Source: Nocardioides panzhihuensis
GTDB taxonomy: Bacteria; Actinomycetota; Actinomycetes; Propionibacteriales; Nocardioidaceae
DNA: 64,000 nucleotides
NCBI RefSeq assembly: GCF_013408335.1
Contig: NZ_JACBZR010000001.1
Coordinates: forward strand, 2,790,001 to 2,854,000
Direction: 5' to 3'
The position numbers and the translations under genes were made by a program. The stretch's first letter is position 1. Each line of letters opens with the position of its first letter. The notes beneath the pieces are model-generated. The model was not told where the DNA came from and ran no database searches. It was given only the letters and a program-made list of their open reading frames with translations. This document shows positions 46,828 to 55,496 of the stretch, piece by piece.

Positions 46828-48232
46828 GTCGGCCGGGCCCGAGTCCACCGGGCAGGGCCGGCCGTAGCGGGGCTGTGGTGGAGTGCTGGACGGCACCCCA
46901 CCACAGGCCCGCTCCGTAGGCGAGGTCGTCGAGACGGCGCAGGGCGGTGTAGGTGAGCGGATCAAGCTCGGGCCGAGTCCGCGACCAGTCGACCAAGCCG
47001 TCGACCAGGGCCGCGGCGGCCCAGGCGCGGCGCACCCGCCGCGACACCAGGGCGGCCGGGATCATCAGCGGCCACCAATGCCTGTTCATGGCCGCGGCAC
47101 ACTGCTGGGCCGAGGCGGCCAGCCCGTACGGCACGAGCTGGACGGCGACCGCCCAGGGCCGGTCGCTCCGGCGCATCGTGCGGGCCGTCCTGGCGAGGAC
47201 CGCCGCACCGATCCCGACGCCGACGCCGAGCGCCCACGGCCGTTGCACCAGCAGGACGAGACCGACCGCGAGCGTGAGCGGGCCGACGACGACGGGCGCC
47301 ACCGCGTCCTGGTGACGCATCGCGAGCGGAGCGGCGCTCGTGCCGTAGAACGCCTTGCGTCCCAGCCAGCCCGCCGTCGCGACCCGGTGCTCGTGCGCCA
47401 CCTGCGCGTCGGGCACGTAGCGGACCAGCCACCCACGCTGGACGGTGCGCCAGATCAGGTCGACGTCCTCACCGACCCGCATCGTCTCGTCGAAGCCGCC
47501 CTCGAACGCGACGGCACGGCCGACCAGGCAGGCTGACGGGACGTACGGAACCTTCCCGCCGGGCACGACCACAGCGGCGGCCGCGCCAAGGTCCAGGGAC
47601 GACCGCACCGCCTCGTAGCGCTCGACCCGGCCCCGCCGCTCCCGGTGGTCGAGCGCGACGATGCGCGGTGCCGCGATCCCGACCGCCGGGTCGCCGAGCT
47701 GGACGAGCAGGGGGTCGAGCCAGCCCTGGTGCGGGACGACGTCGGAGTCGACGAACGCCACCAGCTCGGTCCTCACCGCGCGCAGGCCGGTGTTGCGCGC
47801 CGCTGCCGGGCCTCGGGACTCCTCGTGGCGCAGCAGGTCGGTTCCGAACCGGGCGGCGATCTCCTTGGTCGCGACGGGATCGACGGAGCCGTCGTCGACC
47901 ACGATCACGCGCAGTCCCGACAGCACTCCGAGCAGGCGGGCCAGAGCCTCGGGACGGTCCTTGACGGGGATGACGACCGTGACGTCCTCGCGCGTCGACC
48001 GGGGAGGTGCCCAGGCGATCTCGGCGAGGCCGCGGTCGAGGAGCATCCGGGCGAGTCGTGAGCTGCGTGGGGAGTCGACGACGAGCTCGCCGTCGTCGAG
48101 GATCTCCACGGCCGCCGTACGCAGGAACAGCATCCGGTTGGGCGAGCCGCCGTACAACGCCCGGCCCTCCTCACCCCGCCAGGTGGTCGCGAGCAGCCGG
48201 ACGACCGTGCCGTGGGCCAGGTCCCGGTTCAT
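46739..48232 (-). CDS. mftF: Mycofactocin glycosyltransferase MftF
   Basis: MftF adds the oligoglucose chain to premycofactocin. The 497-residue protein starts at ATG 48232, overlapping the SDR stop (ATGA). It contains a family 2 glycosyltransferase core (DVTVVIPVKDRPEALARLLG, VIVVDDGSVDP, VAFVDSDVVPHQGWL with the DxD motif, FDETMRVGEDVDLIWR) and C-terminal hydrophobic segments. The last 35 or so residues are Arg/Gly-rich, seem unrelated to the family end, and lie over the convergent transporter gene, suggesting loss of the original stop codon. It is the final gene of the mft operon. Confidence 0.88.
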   Translation of the reverse strand: MNRDLAHGTVVRLLATTWRGEEGRALYGGSPNRMLFLRTAAVEILDDGELVVDSPRSSRLARMLLDRGLAEIAWAPPRSTREDVTVVIPVKDRPEALARLLGVLSGLRVIVVDDGSVDPVATKEIAARFGTDLLRHEESRGPAAARNTGLRAVRTELVAFVDSDVVPHQGWLDPLLVQLGDPAVGIAAPRIVALDHRERRGRVERYEAVRSSLDLGAAAAVVVPGGKVPYVPSACLVGRAVAFEGGFDETMRVGEDVDLIWRTVQRGWLVRYVPDAQVAHEHRVATAGWLGRKAFYGTSAAPLAMRHQDAVAPVVVGPLTLAVGLVLLVQRPWALGVGVGIGAAVLARTARTMRRSDRPWAVAVQLVPYGLAASAQQCAAAMNRHWWPLMIPAALVSRRVRRAWAAAALVDGLVDWSRTRPELDPLTYTALRRLDDLAYGAGLWWGAVQHSTTAPLRPALPGGLGPGRLRRGPGRPAEERGRRWPGTWRRGTGTHRR

Positions 48233-49017
48233 GCCGTGAATCCTCCGTCGGCGTGGATCACCGAGCCGGTGACCGCACGCGAGCGCGGAGAGCTGAGCCA
48301 GCGCACGGCGTCGGCGATCTCCTCGGGCTCGAGCACCCGCTCGACGAGGTGGCGTTCGGCAAGCGGCTCGACGGTGTCGAGGCCGTAGAGGGCCGCGGTC
48401 GCGTGGAGCATCTCGGTCCGGGTGCTGCCCGGCGACACCGCGGTGGCGGTGATCCCGGTGCCGCGCAGGTCGGCGGCGAGGCCGCGGACCAGTCCCACCA
48501 CGGCGTGCTTGCTGGCGACGTACGCCGTGAGCTGCTGCAGACCTCGATGGCCCGCCGCGGAGGCGATCGCGATGAAGCGCCCCGAGCGCGGGGGCTCCGC
48601 CCGCAGCATCAGCGGCACCGCGGCCGCGGCGAGGTTCCAGACCCCGCGCAGGTTGACGTCGAGCAGCACGTCGAGCTCGCCGTCGGGCGCTTCCCACATC
48701 GGATGGCCCCCGGCCACGGCCCCCGCGGCAGCGACGACCACGTCCAACCGCTCACGTGCGGAGTCGATGGACTCGACCAGGCGAGCCACGGCCGCGCGGT
48801 GACGTACGTCGATGATCGCCGTGTCGACCCGGCCGGGCCACCGGGACTCCAGATCGCGGAGGGCCTGCTCGCGGCCCGGTGGCGACGCGGCGCCCGGCAT
48901 CGGCGCGCACGCGTCGACCGCGACGACGTGGAACCCGTCCTCGACGAGGCCGGCGACGATCGCGGCACCCATGCCTCCCGCGGCACCGGTGACGAGCGCG
49001 ACCGGACCCTCCGTCAT
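48229..49017 (-). CDS. Mycofactocin-associated SDR oxidoreductase
   Basis: This 262-residue short-chain dehydrogenase has the nucleotide motif TGAAGGMGAAI, an extended loop after VVAVDACAPMPGAA that is typical of mycofactocin-coupled SDRs with a non-exchangeable nicotinamide cofactor, and the catalytic Ser-Tyr-Lys set with YVASK. It is inserted between mftE and mftF and overlaps both by 4 bases. It probably oxidises an alcohol substrate with mycofactocin as electron acceptor. The substrate is unknown; action on the cofactor itself is another possibility. Confidence 0.82.
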   Translation of the reverse strand: MTEGPVALVTGAAGGMGAAIVAGLVEDGFHVVAVDACAPMPGAASPPGREQALRDLESRWPGRVDTAIIDVRHRAAVARLVESIDSARERLDVVVAAAGAVAGGHPMWEAPDGELDVLLDVNLRGVWNLAAAAVPLMLRAEPPRSGRFIAIASAAGHRGLQQLTAYVASKHAVVGLVRGLAADLRGTGITATAVSPGSTRTEMLHATAALYGLDTVEPLAERHLVERVLEPEEIADAVRWLSSPRSRAVTGSVIHADGGFTA

Positions 49018-49742
49018 GCCGACGCCGCCACCCGCAGCCGCCCGGCGCCGTCGGCGCGGCCGAGCAGGACGGCCTCGACCGCCGCGTCGACCAGCCCGGC
49101 CAGCAGCTGATCGCCCTCCGGCGCCGATGCTCCCGCCGGGTCGCCGAGCACGCCGTTGGGCGACACGGCCCGGACACCGCCGGCACGCATCATCGGCATG
49201 AGCAGCTCGACCGGCCCGGTCGCTCCCGCCTCTGCTCGCTCATGACGTACGTCCCCGGGCGCGAGCGCCGACATCAGCGAGGTCTCGGTGCGGCCGGCAT
49301 GAGCGTCCCCGGAGGCGATCTCGCACGGGATCCAGGCAGCATCGCGACCCTCGTACAGCAGCCGCCGGACGGCGCTGGCGATCGCCGGCGCGTTGCCGCC
49401 ATGGCCGTTGACGAAGACGACCCGGTCCGCCCAGCGCGAGATCGACCGGCCGAGCTCGAGCAGCACCGAGTGCAGGGCGTCGTGACCGATGTCGACGGTG
49501 CCCGGGAAGTGCTCGTGCTCGCCGCTGGCCCCATAGGGCATGAGCGGCGCGAGCACCGCGTTGATCCCCGCGTCCAGCAGGCGGGTCACCGTGCGCTCGG
49601 CGACGGCGGTGGCGATGGCGGCATCGGTCGCGAACGGGAGGTGCGGTCCGTGCTGCTCGCACGAGCCGGTGGGGAGGATGACGACCTCCACGGTCTCACC
49701 GACCTCGGGCCAGGTGGAGTGCGCGAGATCCATCTCAGGCAC
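49014..49742 (-). CDS. mftE: Mycofactocin precursor peptidase MftE
   Basis: MftE is a creatininase-family metallopeptidase that releases the C-terminal Val-Tyr-derived dipeptide (AHDP) from modified MftA. The 242 residues show the metal-binding pattern GSCEQHGPHLPFATDAAIA, then EHEHFPGTVDIG, and FVNGHGGNAPAI. It overlaps mftD by 8 bases and the following SDR by 4. All family metal ligands visible to me are present. Confidence 0.92.
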   Translation of the reverse strand: MPEMDLAHSTWPEVGETVEVVILPTGSCEQHGPHLPFATDAAIATAVAERTVTRLLDAGINAVLAPLMPYGASGEHEHFPGTVDIGHDALHSVLLELGRSISRWADRVVFVNGHGGNAPAIASAVRRLLYEGRDAAWIPCEIASGDAHAGRTETSLMSALAPGDVRHERAEAGATGPVELLMPMMRAGGVRAVSPNGVLGDPAGASAPEGDQLLAGLVDAAVEAVLLGRADGAGRLRVAASA

Positions 49743-50907
49743 CCAGGGTGCGGGTGAAGCCGGGTGGGATCACGATGTCCTCGGCACTGAGCTCGTCCAG
49801 GGCGGACTTGCCCATCCCCAGCAGCGCCGAGTCGGCGCCGCTGCGCAAGATGTCGAGGACGTTCTCCACCCCGGCCTGACCGTTCGCGGCCAGGCCCCAC
49901 AGGTAGGCACGGCCGATCATCACGGCACGGGCGCCGAGCGCCACCGCCTTGATCACGTCGCTCCCCCGGCGTACGCCGCCGTCGAGCACGACCTCGATCT
50001 CGTGACCGACGGCGTCGGCGATCGAGGGCAGCACCCGGATCGGCGCCGGCGTGCTGTCGAGGTTGTTGCCGCCGTGGTTGGAGACCGAGATCGCCGTCAT
50101 ACCGGCATCGACCGCGCGCTTGGCATCGTCGACGCGGCAGATCCCCTTGAGCATGACCGGGCCGTCCCACTGCGACTGGAGCCAGGCCAGGTCGTCCCAG
50201 GTCGGGAGCGGCGTCTGCATCCACTCGTAGTAGGCACCGAAGAAGGTCGGTGCGGTCTCCCCCGGCTGGACCAGGTTGGGCACGGTCAGGTCGGGGATGT
50301 AGCCGGCGCGCGCGAAGCGCGACAGCCACCGCGGCCGGGCGAGGGTCTCGGGCGCGAACTGCACCATCGCCTTCAGATCGAGCTTCTCCGGGATCGACGG
50401 GCTGCCCCAGTCCCGACCCATCGAGAAGGACCAGTCGGTGGTGACGATCAGACCGCGGGCACCGGCCGCCTTGGCCCGGCCGATCCGCTGCAGGATCGCG
50501 TCGCGACTGCCCAGCCAGTAGATCTGGAAGAACGTCTGGGGATTGGCCTCGACCACCTCCTCGACCGGCTTGCTCGCGAACGAGCTGAGACCGGTGATGG
50601 TGCCTCGGGCAGCGGCGGCGCGGGCGATGGCGACCTCGCCGTCGGGATGCACGGCCTGTACGCCGGTCGGCGAGCAGATCACCGGCATCGAGATCTGCTC
50701 GCCCATGACGGTGGTGGCCAGGTCCCGCTTGCCCGACAGGCCGGCGCAGTGTGGCGCGAAGCCGAGCTCGGCGAACGCGGCGGTGTTGTCGTCATAGCTG
50801 ACCCCGCGCTCCGAGCCCGCGAGCAGCGCGCTGTAGACGGACTTCGGGAGGCCTTTCTTCGCCCGCCGCTGGGCCTCGGCGACGGTCTCGAACCAGATCT
50901 TCGACAT
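49735..50907 (-). CDS. mftD: Premycofactocin synthase MftD
   Basis: MftD is an FMN-dependent member of the alpha-hydroxy acid dehydrogenase family that oxidatively deaminates AHDP to the redox-active premycofactocin. The 390-residue TIM barrel has the FMN-binding features GLSSFASKPVEEV, the catalytic histidine in SVSNHGGNNLDSTPA, and VLDGGVRRGSDVIKAVALGA. It starts 12 bases after mftC. The length is normal. Confidence 0.94.
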   Translation of the reverse strand: MSKIWFETVAEAQRRAKKGLPKSVYSALLAGSERGVSYDDNTAAFAELGFAPHCAGLSGKRDLATTVMGEQISMPVICSPTGVQAVHPDGEVAIARAAAARGTITGLSSFASKPVEEVVEANPQTFFQIYWLGSRDAILQRIGRAKAAGARGLIVTTDWSFSMGRDWGSPSIPEKLDLKAMVQFAPETLARPRWLSRFARAGYIPDLTVPNLVQPGETAPTFFGAYYEWMQTPLPTWDDLAWLQSQWDGPVMLKGICRVDDAKRAVDAGMTAISVSNHGGNNLDSTPAPIRVLPSIADAVGHEIEVVLDGGVRRGSDVIKAVALGARAVMIGRAYLWGLAANGQAGVENVLDILRSGADSALLGMGKSALDELSAEDIVIPPGFTRTLGA

Positions 50908-50919
50908 GACAATTGACTC

Positions 50920-52116
50920 CTAGACGGGGCTCTCGTTGCAGAGGCGGTCGGGCAGCTTGGTCGGCCGGCCGGGCATGCCCAGCAGGACGGCGTCGGACCG
51001 CGAGTGGTCCTGGGAGGGTTGCGGCAGGCCAGAACCGTCCCGGTTGGCGAGGGCGGTCTGGCTGTTGCCCTTGACGCACTCCGGGTCCGGTCCGTCCAGC
51101 GGCAGACCGGTGAAGAACTTGGCGGCCATACAGCCACCCCGACAGGCGTCGAACGCCGAGCAGGACGTGCAGGCTCCGCCCGAGGTCGGCTCACGCAGCT
51201 CGCGGAAGAGCGTGGACTCCTGCCACACCTTCTTGAAGCCGCCGTCGGCGAGCAGGTTGCCGGCGAGGAACTGGTCGTGGATCGCGAACGGGCACGCGTA
51301 GACGTCCCCGACGGGATCGATCAGGCACACCACGCGACCGGCACCGCACAGGTTGAGGCCCGGGAGGGCGTCGCCGAAGGCGGCCAGGTGGAAGAAGGAG
51401 TCGCCGGTGAGGACGCGCTCGCCCTTCTCGACCAGCCAGTCGTAGAGGTAGCGCTGGTCCTCGGCGGTCGGGTGGAGGTCGTCCCAGACATCGGCACCAC
51501 GGCCGCTGGGGCGCAGCCGGGTGAGACGCAGGGTGGCGCCGTACGTCTCGGCCAACGCCTGGAACTCGTCGAGCTGGCGTACGTTCTCGCGGGTCACGAC
51601 GACCGAGATCTTGGAGTCGGTGAAGCCGGCCTCCTGCAGGTTCGCGAGCGCCCGGACCGCCATGTCGAACGAGCCGCGGCCACGTACGGCGTCGTTCACC
51701 TCGGCGGTCGCGCCGTCCAGCGAGATCTGTACGTCGACGTAGTCCGAGGAAGCGAGCTGAGCCGCCCGCTCCTTGGTGATGCGGACACCGTTGGTCGAGA
51801 ACTTCACGCCGACGTCGTGAGCGACCGCGTAGTCGAGCAGCTCCCAGAAGTCGGGTCGGACCGTCGGCTCACCGCCGCCGATGTTGACGTAGAAGACCTG
51901 CATCCGCTGCAGCTCGTCGATGACGGCCTTGGCCTGGTCGGTGGAGAGCTCGTTCGGGTCGCGACGGCCGGAGGAGGACAGGCAGTGCACGCACGCCAGG
52001 TTGCAGGCGTAGGTGAGTTCCCAGGTCAGGCAGATCGGGGCGTCGAGACCGTGCTCGAACTGGTCGATCAGTCGTGGAACCGGTTGCCTCTCGGTGTGCT
52101 GGTCCATCAGGGTCAT
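50920..52116 (-). CDS. mftC: Mycofactocin radical SAM maturase MftC
   Basis: MftC decarboxylates the C-terminal tyrosine of MftA and then forms a Val-Tyr crosslink. The radical SAM cysteines are Cys38, Cys42 and Cys45 (CNLACVHC). The C-terminal SPASM domain carries auxiliary-cluster cysteines in CGAGRVVCLIDPVGDVYACPF and CTSCSAFDACRGGC. The length is 398 residues. Its ATG overlaps the mftB stop by 4 bases. Confidence 0.95.
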   Translation of the reverse strand: MTLMDQHTERQPVPRLIDQFEHGLDAPICLTWELTYACNLACVHCLSSSGRRDPNELSTDQAKAVIDELQRMQVFYVNIGGGEPTVRPDFWELLDYAVAHDVGVKFSTNGVRITKERAAQLASSDYVDVQISLDGATAEVNDAVRGRGSFDMAVRALANLQEAGFTDSKISVVVTRENVRQLDEFQALAETYGATLRLTRLRPSGRGADVWDDLHPTAEDQRYLYDWLVEKGERVLTGDSFFHLAAFGDALPGLNLCGAGRVVCLIDPVGDVYACPFAIHDQFLAGNLLADGGFKKVWQESTLFRELREPTSGGACTSCSAFDACRGGCMAAKFFTGLPLDGPDPECVKGNSQTALANRDGSGLPQPSQDHSRSDAVLLGMPGRPTKLPDRLCNESPV

Positions 52117-52400
52117 GACGCGATCGCCTCCTGGCGTGGGCTGATCATTCCGGAGCGGGCAAGGGCGGCGAGGGCCGCGAGGTGGTGGGGGCGATCGGCC
52201 TCGGCGACGCCGACGGTGTCGAGGGCGGCGAGGGCCGAGGCCGATCCGTCCAGCGCCTCCACGACCCGCACGAGAGCGAGGTCCTTGAGGAACGAGAGCC
52301 GCCGCGAGCCGAAGTCGTAGACGAGGGCGCCGAAGGGCTCGGGCCGGATCACGACGCTGGGGTTGCGGCGCCAGGCGCCCTGCGGGTCGAAGGAGGTCAT
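52113..52400 (-). CDS. mftB: Mycofactocin peptide chaperone MftB
   Basis: MftB is the PqqD-like recognition protein that binds MftA and delivers it to MftC. From the ATG at 52400 it has 95 residues, with ALVYDFGSRRLSFLKDLALVRVVEAL typical of the PqqD winged helix. The start is supported by AAAGGACG upstream. A longer in-frame extension to 52571 is rejected because it would run through mftA. It lies 16 bases after mftA. Confidence 0.93.
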   Translation of the reverse strand: MTSFDPQGAWRRNPSVVIRPEPFGALVYDFGSRRLSFLKDLALVRVVEALDGSASALAALDTVGVAEADRPHHLAALAALARSGMISPRQEAIAS

Positions 52401-52416
52401 GGTGTCTCGTCCTTTC

Positions 52417-52536
52417 TCAGTAGACGCCGCACATGCCGTCGATCGAGACCTCCTCGACGAGGAGGTCCTCCTCGACGAGGTCGGTGTCGACCAGATCGGT
52501 GTCGACGTCTGCGGAGCTGGTGATGTGAGCGGACAT
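52417..52536 (-). CDS. mftA: Mycofactocin precursor peptide MftA
   Basis: This 39-residue ribosomal peptide ends in IDGMCGVY, the conserved MftA C-terminus whose last Val-Tyr is converted to the redox cofactor. The leader is acidic and repetitive (DVDTDLVDTDLVEEDLL), suited to recognition by MftB. GAAGGAG lies 6-7 bases before the ATG. It is the first gene of the operon mftA-B-C-D-E-SDR-F. No mftR regulator gene lies upstream; the mno gene is there instead, in divergent orientation. Confidence 0.97.
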   Translation of the reverse strand: MSAHITSSADVDTDLVDTDLVEEDLLVEEVSIDGMCGVY

Positions 52537-52626
52537 GTCCGGACTCCTTCGTGTGGTTGATGCACTGGCAAAACCGACGTTAGAGACCGACGGCCACGCT
52601 CAGCGCCGTCCGGAAGTGCACATCGG

Positions 52627-52696
52627 CCTATCCGTTCGGAGAGGTTCGGCGAGGCGTCGGAAGGCGCGGCCCGCGGCTCCTCTCCGAACGGGTAGG
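52627..52696. promoter_or_regulatory. Inverted repeat pair in the mftA-mno divergent region
   Basis: CCTATCCGTTCGGAGAGG (52627-52644) and CCTCTCCGAACGGGTAGG (52679-52696) are inverted copies with one mismatch, centred 52 bp apart (five helical turns). Each is built on a TCCG-N2-CGGA-like core. They are likely operators for the divergent mft and mno promoters, perhaps for the MnoR-like regulator. Confidence 0.6.
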
Positions 52697-52822
52697 TACG
52701 CGCCGGGCCGACCGATCAGGACCCCCTGCTCGCAGCGGATGGTTTGCGCTTCAGGGCCTCCCGCTGGGGGTGTGACGCGGCTTACGTTCGAGCACGTCAT
52801 CAGTCCAAACAGGAGGTTCCCC

Positions 52823-54115
52823 ATGCAGGTTGACGAGCTGCTCAAGCCTTTCCCGATCAAGGAGTTCCACCCGTTCCCGCGGGCTCTGCTCGGGCCGGGT
52901 GCTCACGAGCTCATCGGCCCCGAGGCCATCAAGCTCGGGTTCACCAAGCCGCTGGTCATGACGTCCGGCCTTCGGGGCACGAACATCGTCCAGAAGATCG
53001 TGGACTCGCTGAAGTACCACGGCCTCGACGCGGTCGTCTACGACCAGGTCGAGTCCAACCCCAAGGACTACAACTCCATGGACGCCGTGGCGTTGTACCA
53101 GCAGAACAAGTGCGACTCGTTCATCTCCATCGGCGGCGGGTCCTCGCATGATGCCTGCAAGGGCGCCCGGGTCTCGGTGGCCCACGACGGCCGAAACGTC
53201 AACGAGTTCGAGGGCTTCAACAAGTCGGAGAACCCCAACAACCCGCCGCACATCGCCGTGTCCACCACGGCCGGCACCGGGTCGGAGACCTCGTGGGCGT
53301 ACGTCATCACCGACACGACCACGGACCCCGACAACCCGCACAAGTACGTCGCGTTCGACGACGCCTCGGTGGCGACCCTCGCCATCGATGACCCGGTGCT
53401 CTACTTCGACTGCCCGATCGACTACACCGCCCAGTGCGGCTTCGACGTGCTCGCGCACGCCTCCGAGCCGTACGTCTCCCGCCTGAACTTCGAGCCCTCG
53501 CTCGGCAACGCGATCCGGGCCATCAAGCTGACCTCGGAGAACCTGCGCGAGGCGGTCTGGAACGGTCAGGACCTCAAGGGTCGCGAGGGCATGATGTACG
53601 CCCAGTACATCGCCGCCCAGGCGTTCAACTCCGGCGGGCTCGGGATCATCCACTCGATCTCGCACGCGGTGAGCGCGTTCTACGACACCCACCACGGCCT
53701 GAACAACGCCATCGCGCTGCCCCGCGTGTGGGCGTTCAACATGCCGGCGCAGTACGGACGGTTCGCGGACATCGCCGAGGCGATGGGCGTCGACACCCGT
53801 GGCATGACCAAGCCGCAGGCTGCCGACGCCGCGCTCGCAGCCGCGATCCGGCTGCTGCGCGACGTGGGCATCCCGGAGCGCTTCGTCGACGTCACGAAGG
53901 ACAGCTACTCCAAGAACCGGCTGGGCGAGGGCCCGACCAAGTACTACGAGAACGCGAAGGTCATCAAGGGTGACGCGGCGGACGTCGACCGCATCACCAA
54001 CCACGTCCTCGGCGACGCCTGCACCCCGGGCAACGCCAAGGAGTGCACCTTCGAGACGGTCCGGCCCGTCGTCGACCACGCCCTGAACGGCGACCTCGAC
54101 GACCTGCTGACCTGA
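52823..54115 (+). CDS. mno: NDMA-dependent methanol (alcohol) dehydrogenase
   Basis: This 430-residue iron-type (family III) alcohol dehydrogenase belongs to the nicotinoprotein group that keeps its NAD(P) bound and passes electrons to mycofactocin in vivo or NDMA in vitro. Seen are the nucleotide motif SIGGGSSHDACKG, STTAGTGSE, metal ligands in CGFDVLAHASEP (Asp and His) and IIHSISHAVSAFYDTHHGLNNA. AGGAGG precedes the ATG at 52823. Divergent mftA, a downstream MoxR/VWA pair and a methyltransferase match the actinobacterial mno locus. Preference for methanol over other short alcohols is not certain. Confidence 0.9.
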   Translation: MQVDELLKPFPIKEFHPFPRALLGPGAHELIGPEAIKLGFTKPLVMTSGLRGTNIVQKIVDSLKYHGLDAVVYDQVESNPKDYNSMDAVALYQQNKCDSFISIGGGSSHDACKGARVSVAHDGRNVNEFEGFNKSENPNNPPHIAVSTTAGTGSETSWAYVITDTTTDPDNPHKYVAFDDASVATLAIDDPVLYFDCPIDYTAQCGFDVLAHASEPYVSRLNFEPSLGNAIRAIKLTSENLREAVWNGQDLKGREGMMYAQYIAAQAFNSGGLGIIHSISHAVSAFYDTHHGLNNAIALPRVWAFNMPAQYGRFADIAEAMGVDTRGMTKPQAADAALAAAIRLLRDVGIPERFVDVTKDSYSKNRLGEGPTKYYENAKVIKGDAADVDRITNHVLGDACTPGNAKECTFETVRPVVDHALNGDLDDLLT

Positions 54116-54257
54116 TCCCACCGGCTCGGTCCGGCCTGGGGGCCGGGGCATGCGCCCCCGGGTCGGACCGACTCCACGATCTCCCGCGAACGCCCACAGA
54201 CATGCCCACTCACATGCCCACTCGTTGCCCGCTGCCCCGTCGCCCCAGGAGGCACCC

Positions 54258-55478
54258 ATGAACGCACAGCCCGTCGAACCCATCGAGCCCGCCGCACACA
54301 CCGGCTTCGAGAGCGTCGCGGACGTCATCGACCAGTTCACCGACCAGGGCTATCTGGCCGACGAGCGACTCGCCACGACCGTCTTCCTCCAGGCCCATCT
54401 GGACAAGCCGGTCCTGCTGGAGGGCCCCGCCGGCGTCGGGAAGACGCAGCTCGCCAAGTCCCTGGCCGCCGTCACGGGTCGCAAGCTGTTGCGCCTGCAG
54501 TGCTACGAGGGTCAGGACGAGACCACCGCGCTCTACGAGTGGGACTACGGCCGCCAGCTCCTCTACACCCAGCTCATGCGCGAGAAGATCGGCTCGCTGG
54601 TCGCCGACACCCCCGACCTCGCCTCGGCCGTGGACGCGATCGCCGCCGAGGAGAGCGCCTTCTTCTCCGAGCGGTTCCTCGCCCCGCGCCCGCTGCTGGA
54701 GGCGATCCGCTCGGAGGAGCCTGTCGTGCTGCTGATCGACGAGGTCGACCGTGCCGACGAGGCACTCGAGGCGGTCCTGCTCGAGCTGCTCGCGGAGTAT
54801 CAGGTCTCGGTCCCCGAGCTCGGCACGTTCACGGCCGTCCACCTGCCGTACGTCATCCTGACCTCGAACAACAGCCGCGATCTCTCCGCTGCCCTCAAGC
54901 GCCGTTGCCTGCATCTGTTCCTCGACTACCCCGACGCCGAACGTGAGCTGGAGATCATCCGGTCCAAGAAGACCGGGCTCGCCGACGAGCTCGCGCGCCA
55001 GCTGGTCGACATCGTGCGCGGCCTGCGCGAGCTCGATCTGCGCAAGGCCCCGAGCATCTCCGAGACCGTCGACTGGGCACGCACGCTCGCTGTCCTGGGT
55101 GCAGAGGAGCTGACCGCCGAGACGCTGTCGGCGACCGCGAACGTCGTCGTGAAGTACGACCGCGACCTCAAGCGCACTCTCGAGGCGCTGCCGCGGCTGG
55201 TCGACCCGAACGCCGATCTCGACCAGGACCACGAACATGGGCACGGTCACGGTCACAGCCACGGCGACCACAGCCACGAGAACGGCAAGCAGAACGGCCA
55301 TGCGAACGGCCAGGAGATCGGCCAGGGCGAGCCCGACGGAGCCGCCGTACGACGGTCGAAGGACCTGCCTGGACGCCACGACGAGGCCTACTACGGGACC
55401 GGCTCCATGGGCCCGGCCCGCAAGGTGTCCGCAGACCAGGGCGCGCGCGCATTCGCGAGCCGGCGCCGGCCGTTCTGA
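54258..55478 (+). CDS. MoxR-family AAA ATPase with His-rich tail
   Basis: This 406-residue ATPase has Walker A EGPAGVGKTQLAKSLA (about residues 55-70), Walker B VLLIDEVDRADEALEA and the sensor motif LTSNNSRDLSAALKRRC. The C-terminal tail is unusual: DHEHGHGHGHSHGDHSHENG-type sequence from about residue 327, followed by a Gly-rich end. MoxR ATPases work with VWA proteins to mature metalloenzymes, as in MoxR for methanol dehydrogenase and CoxD for CO dehydrogenase. It lies between mno and a VWA gene. Metal delivery to Mno is the inferred role. Confidence 0.85.
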   Translation: MNAQPVEPIEPAAHTGFESVADVIDQFTDQGYLADERLATTVFLQAHLDKPVLLEGPAGVGKTQLAKSLAAVTGRKLLRLQCYEGQDETTALYEWDYGRQLLYTQLMREKIGSLVADTPDLASAVDAIAAEESAFFSERFLAPRPLLEAIRSEEPVVLLIDEVDRADEALEAVLLELLAEYQVSVPELGTFTAVHLPYVILTSNNSRDLSAALKRRCLHLFLDYPDAERELEIIRSKKTGLADELARQLVDIVRGLRELDLRKAPSISETVDWARTLAVLGAEELTAETLSATANVVVKYDRDLKRTLEALPRLVDPNADLDQDHEHGHGHGHSHGDHSHENGKQNGHANGQEIGQGEPDGAAVRRSKDLPGRHDEAYYGTGSMGPARKVSADQGARAFASRRRPF

Positions 55479-55496
55479 TCCGTGGAGGGTTGAGTC

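Noticed and set aside
52401..52571. N-terminal extension of mftB to a start at 52571
   Set aside because: It would pass through mftA in another frame; mftB has a good Shine-Dalgarno at 52400 and normal length from there.
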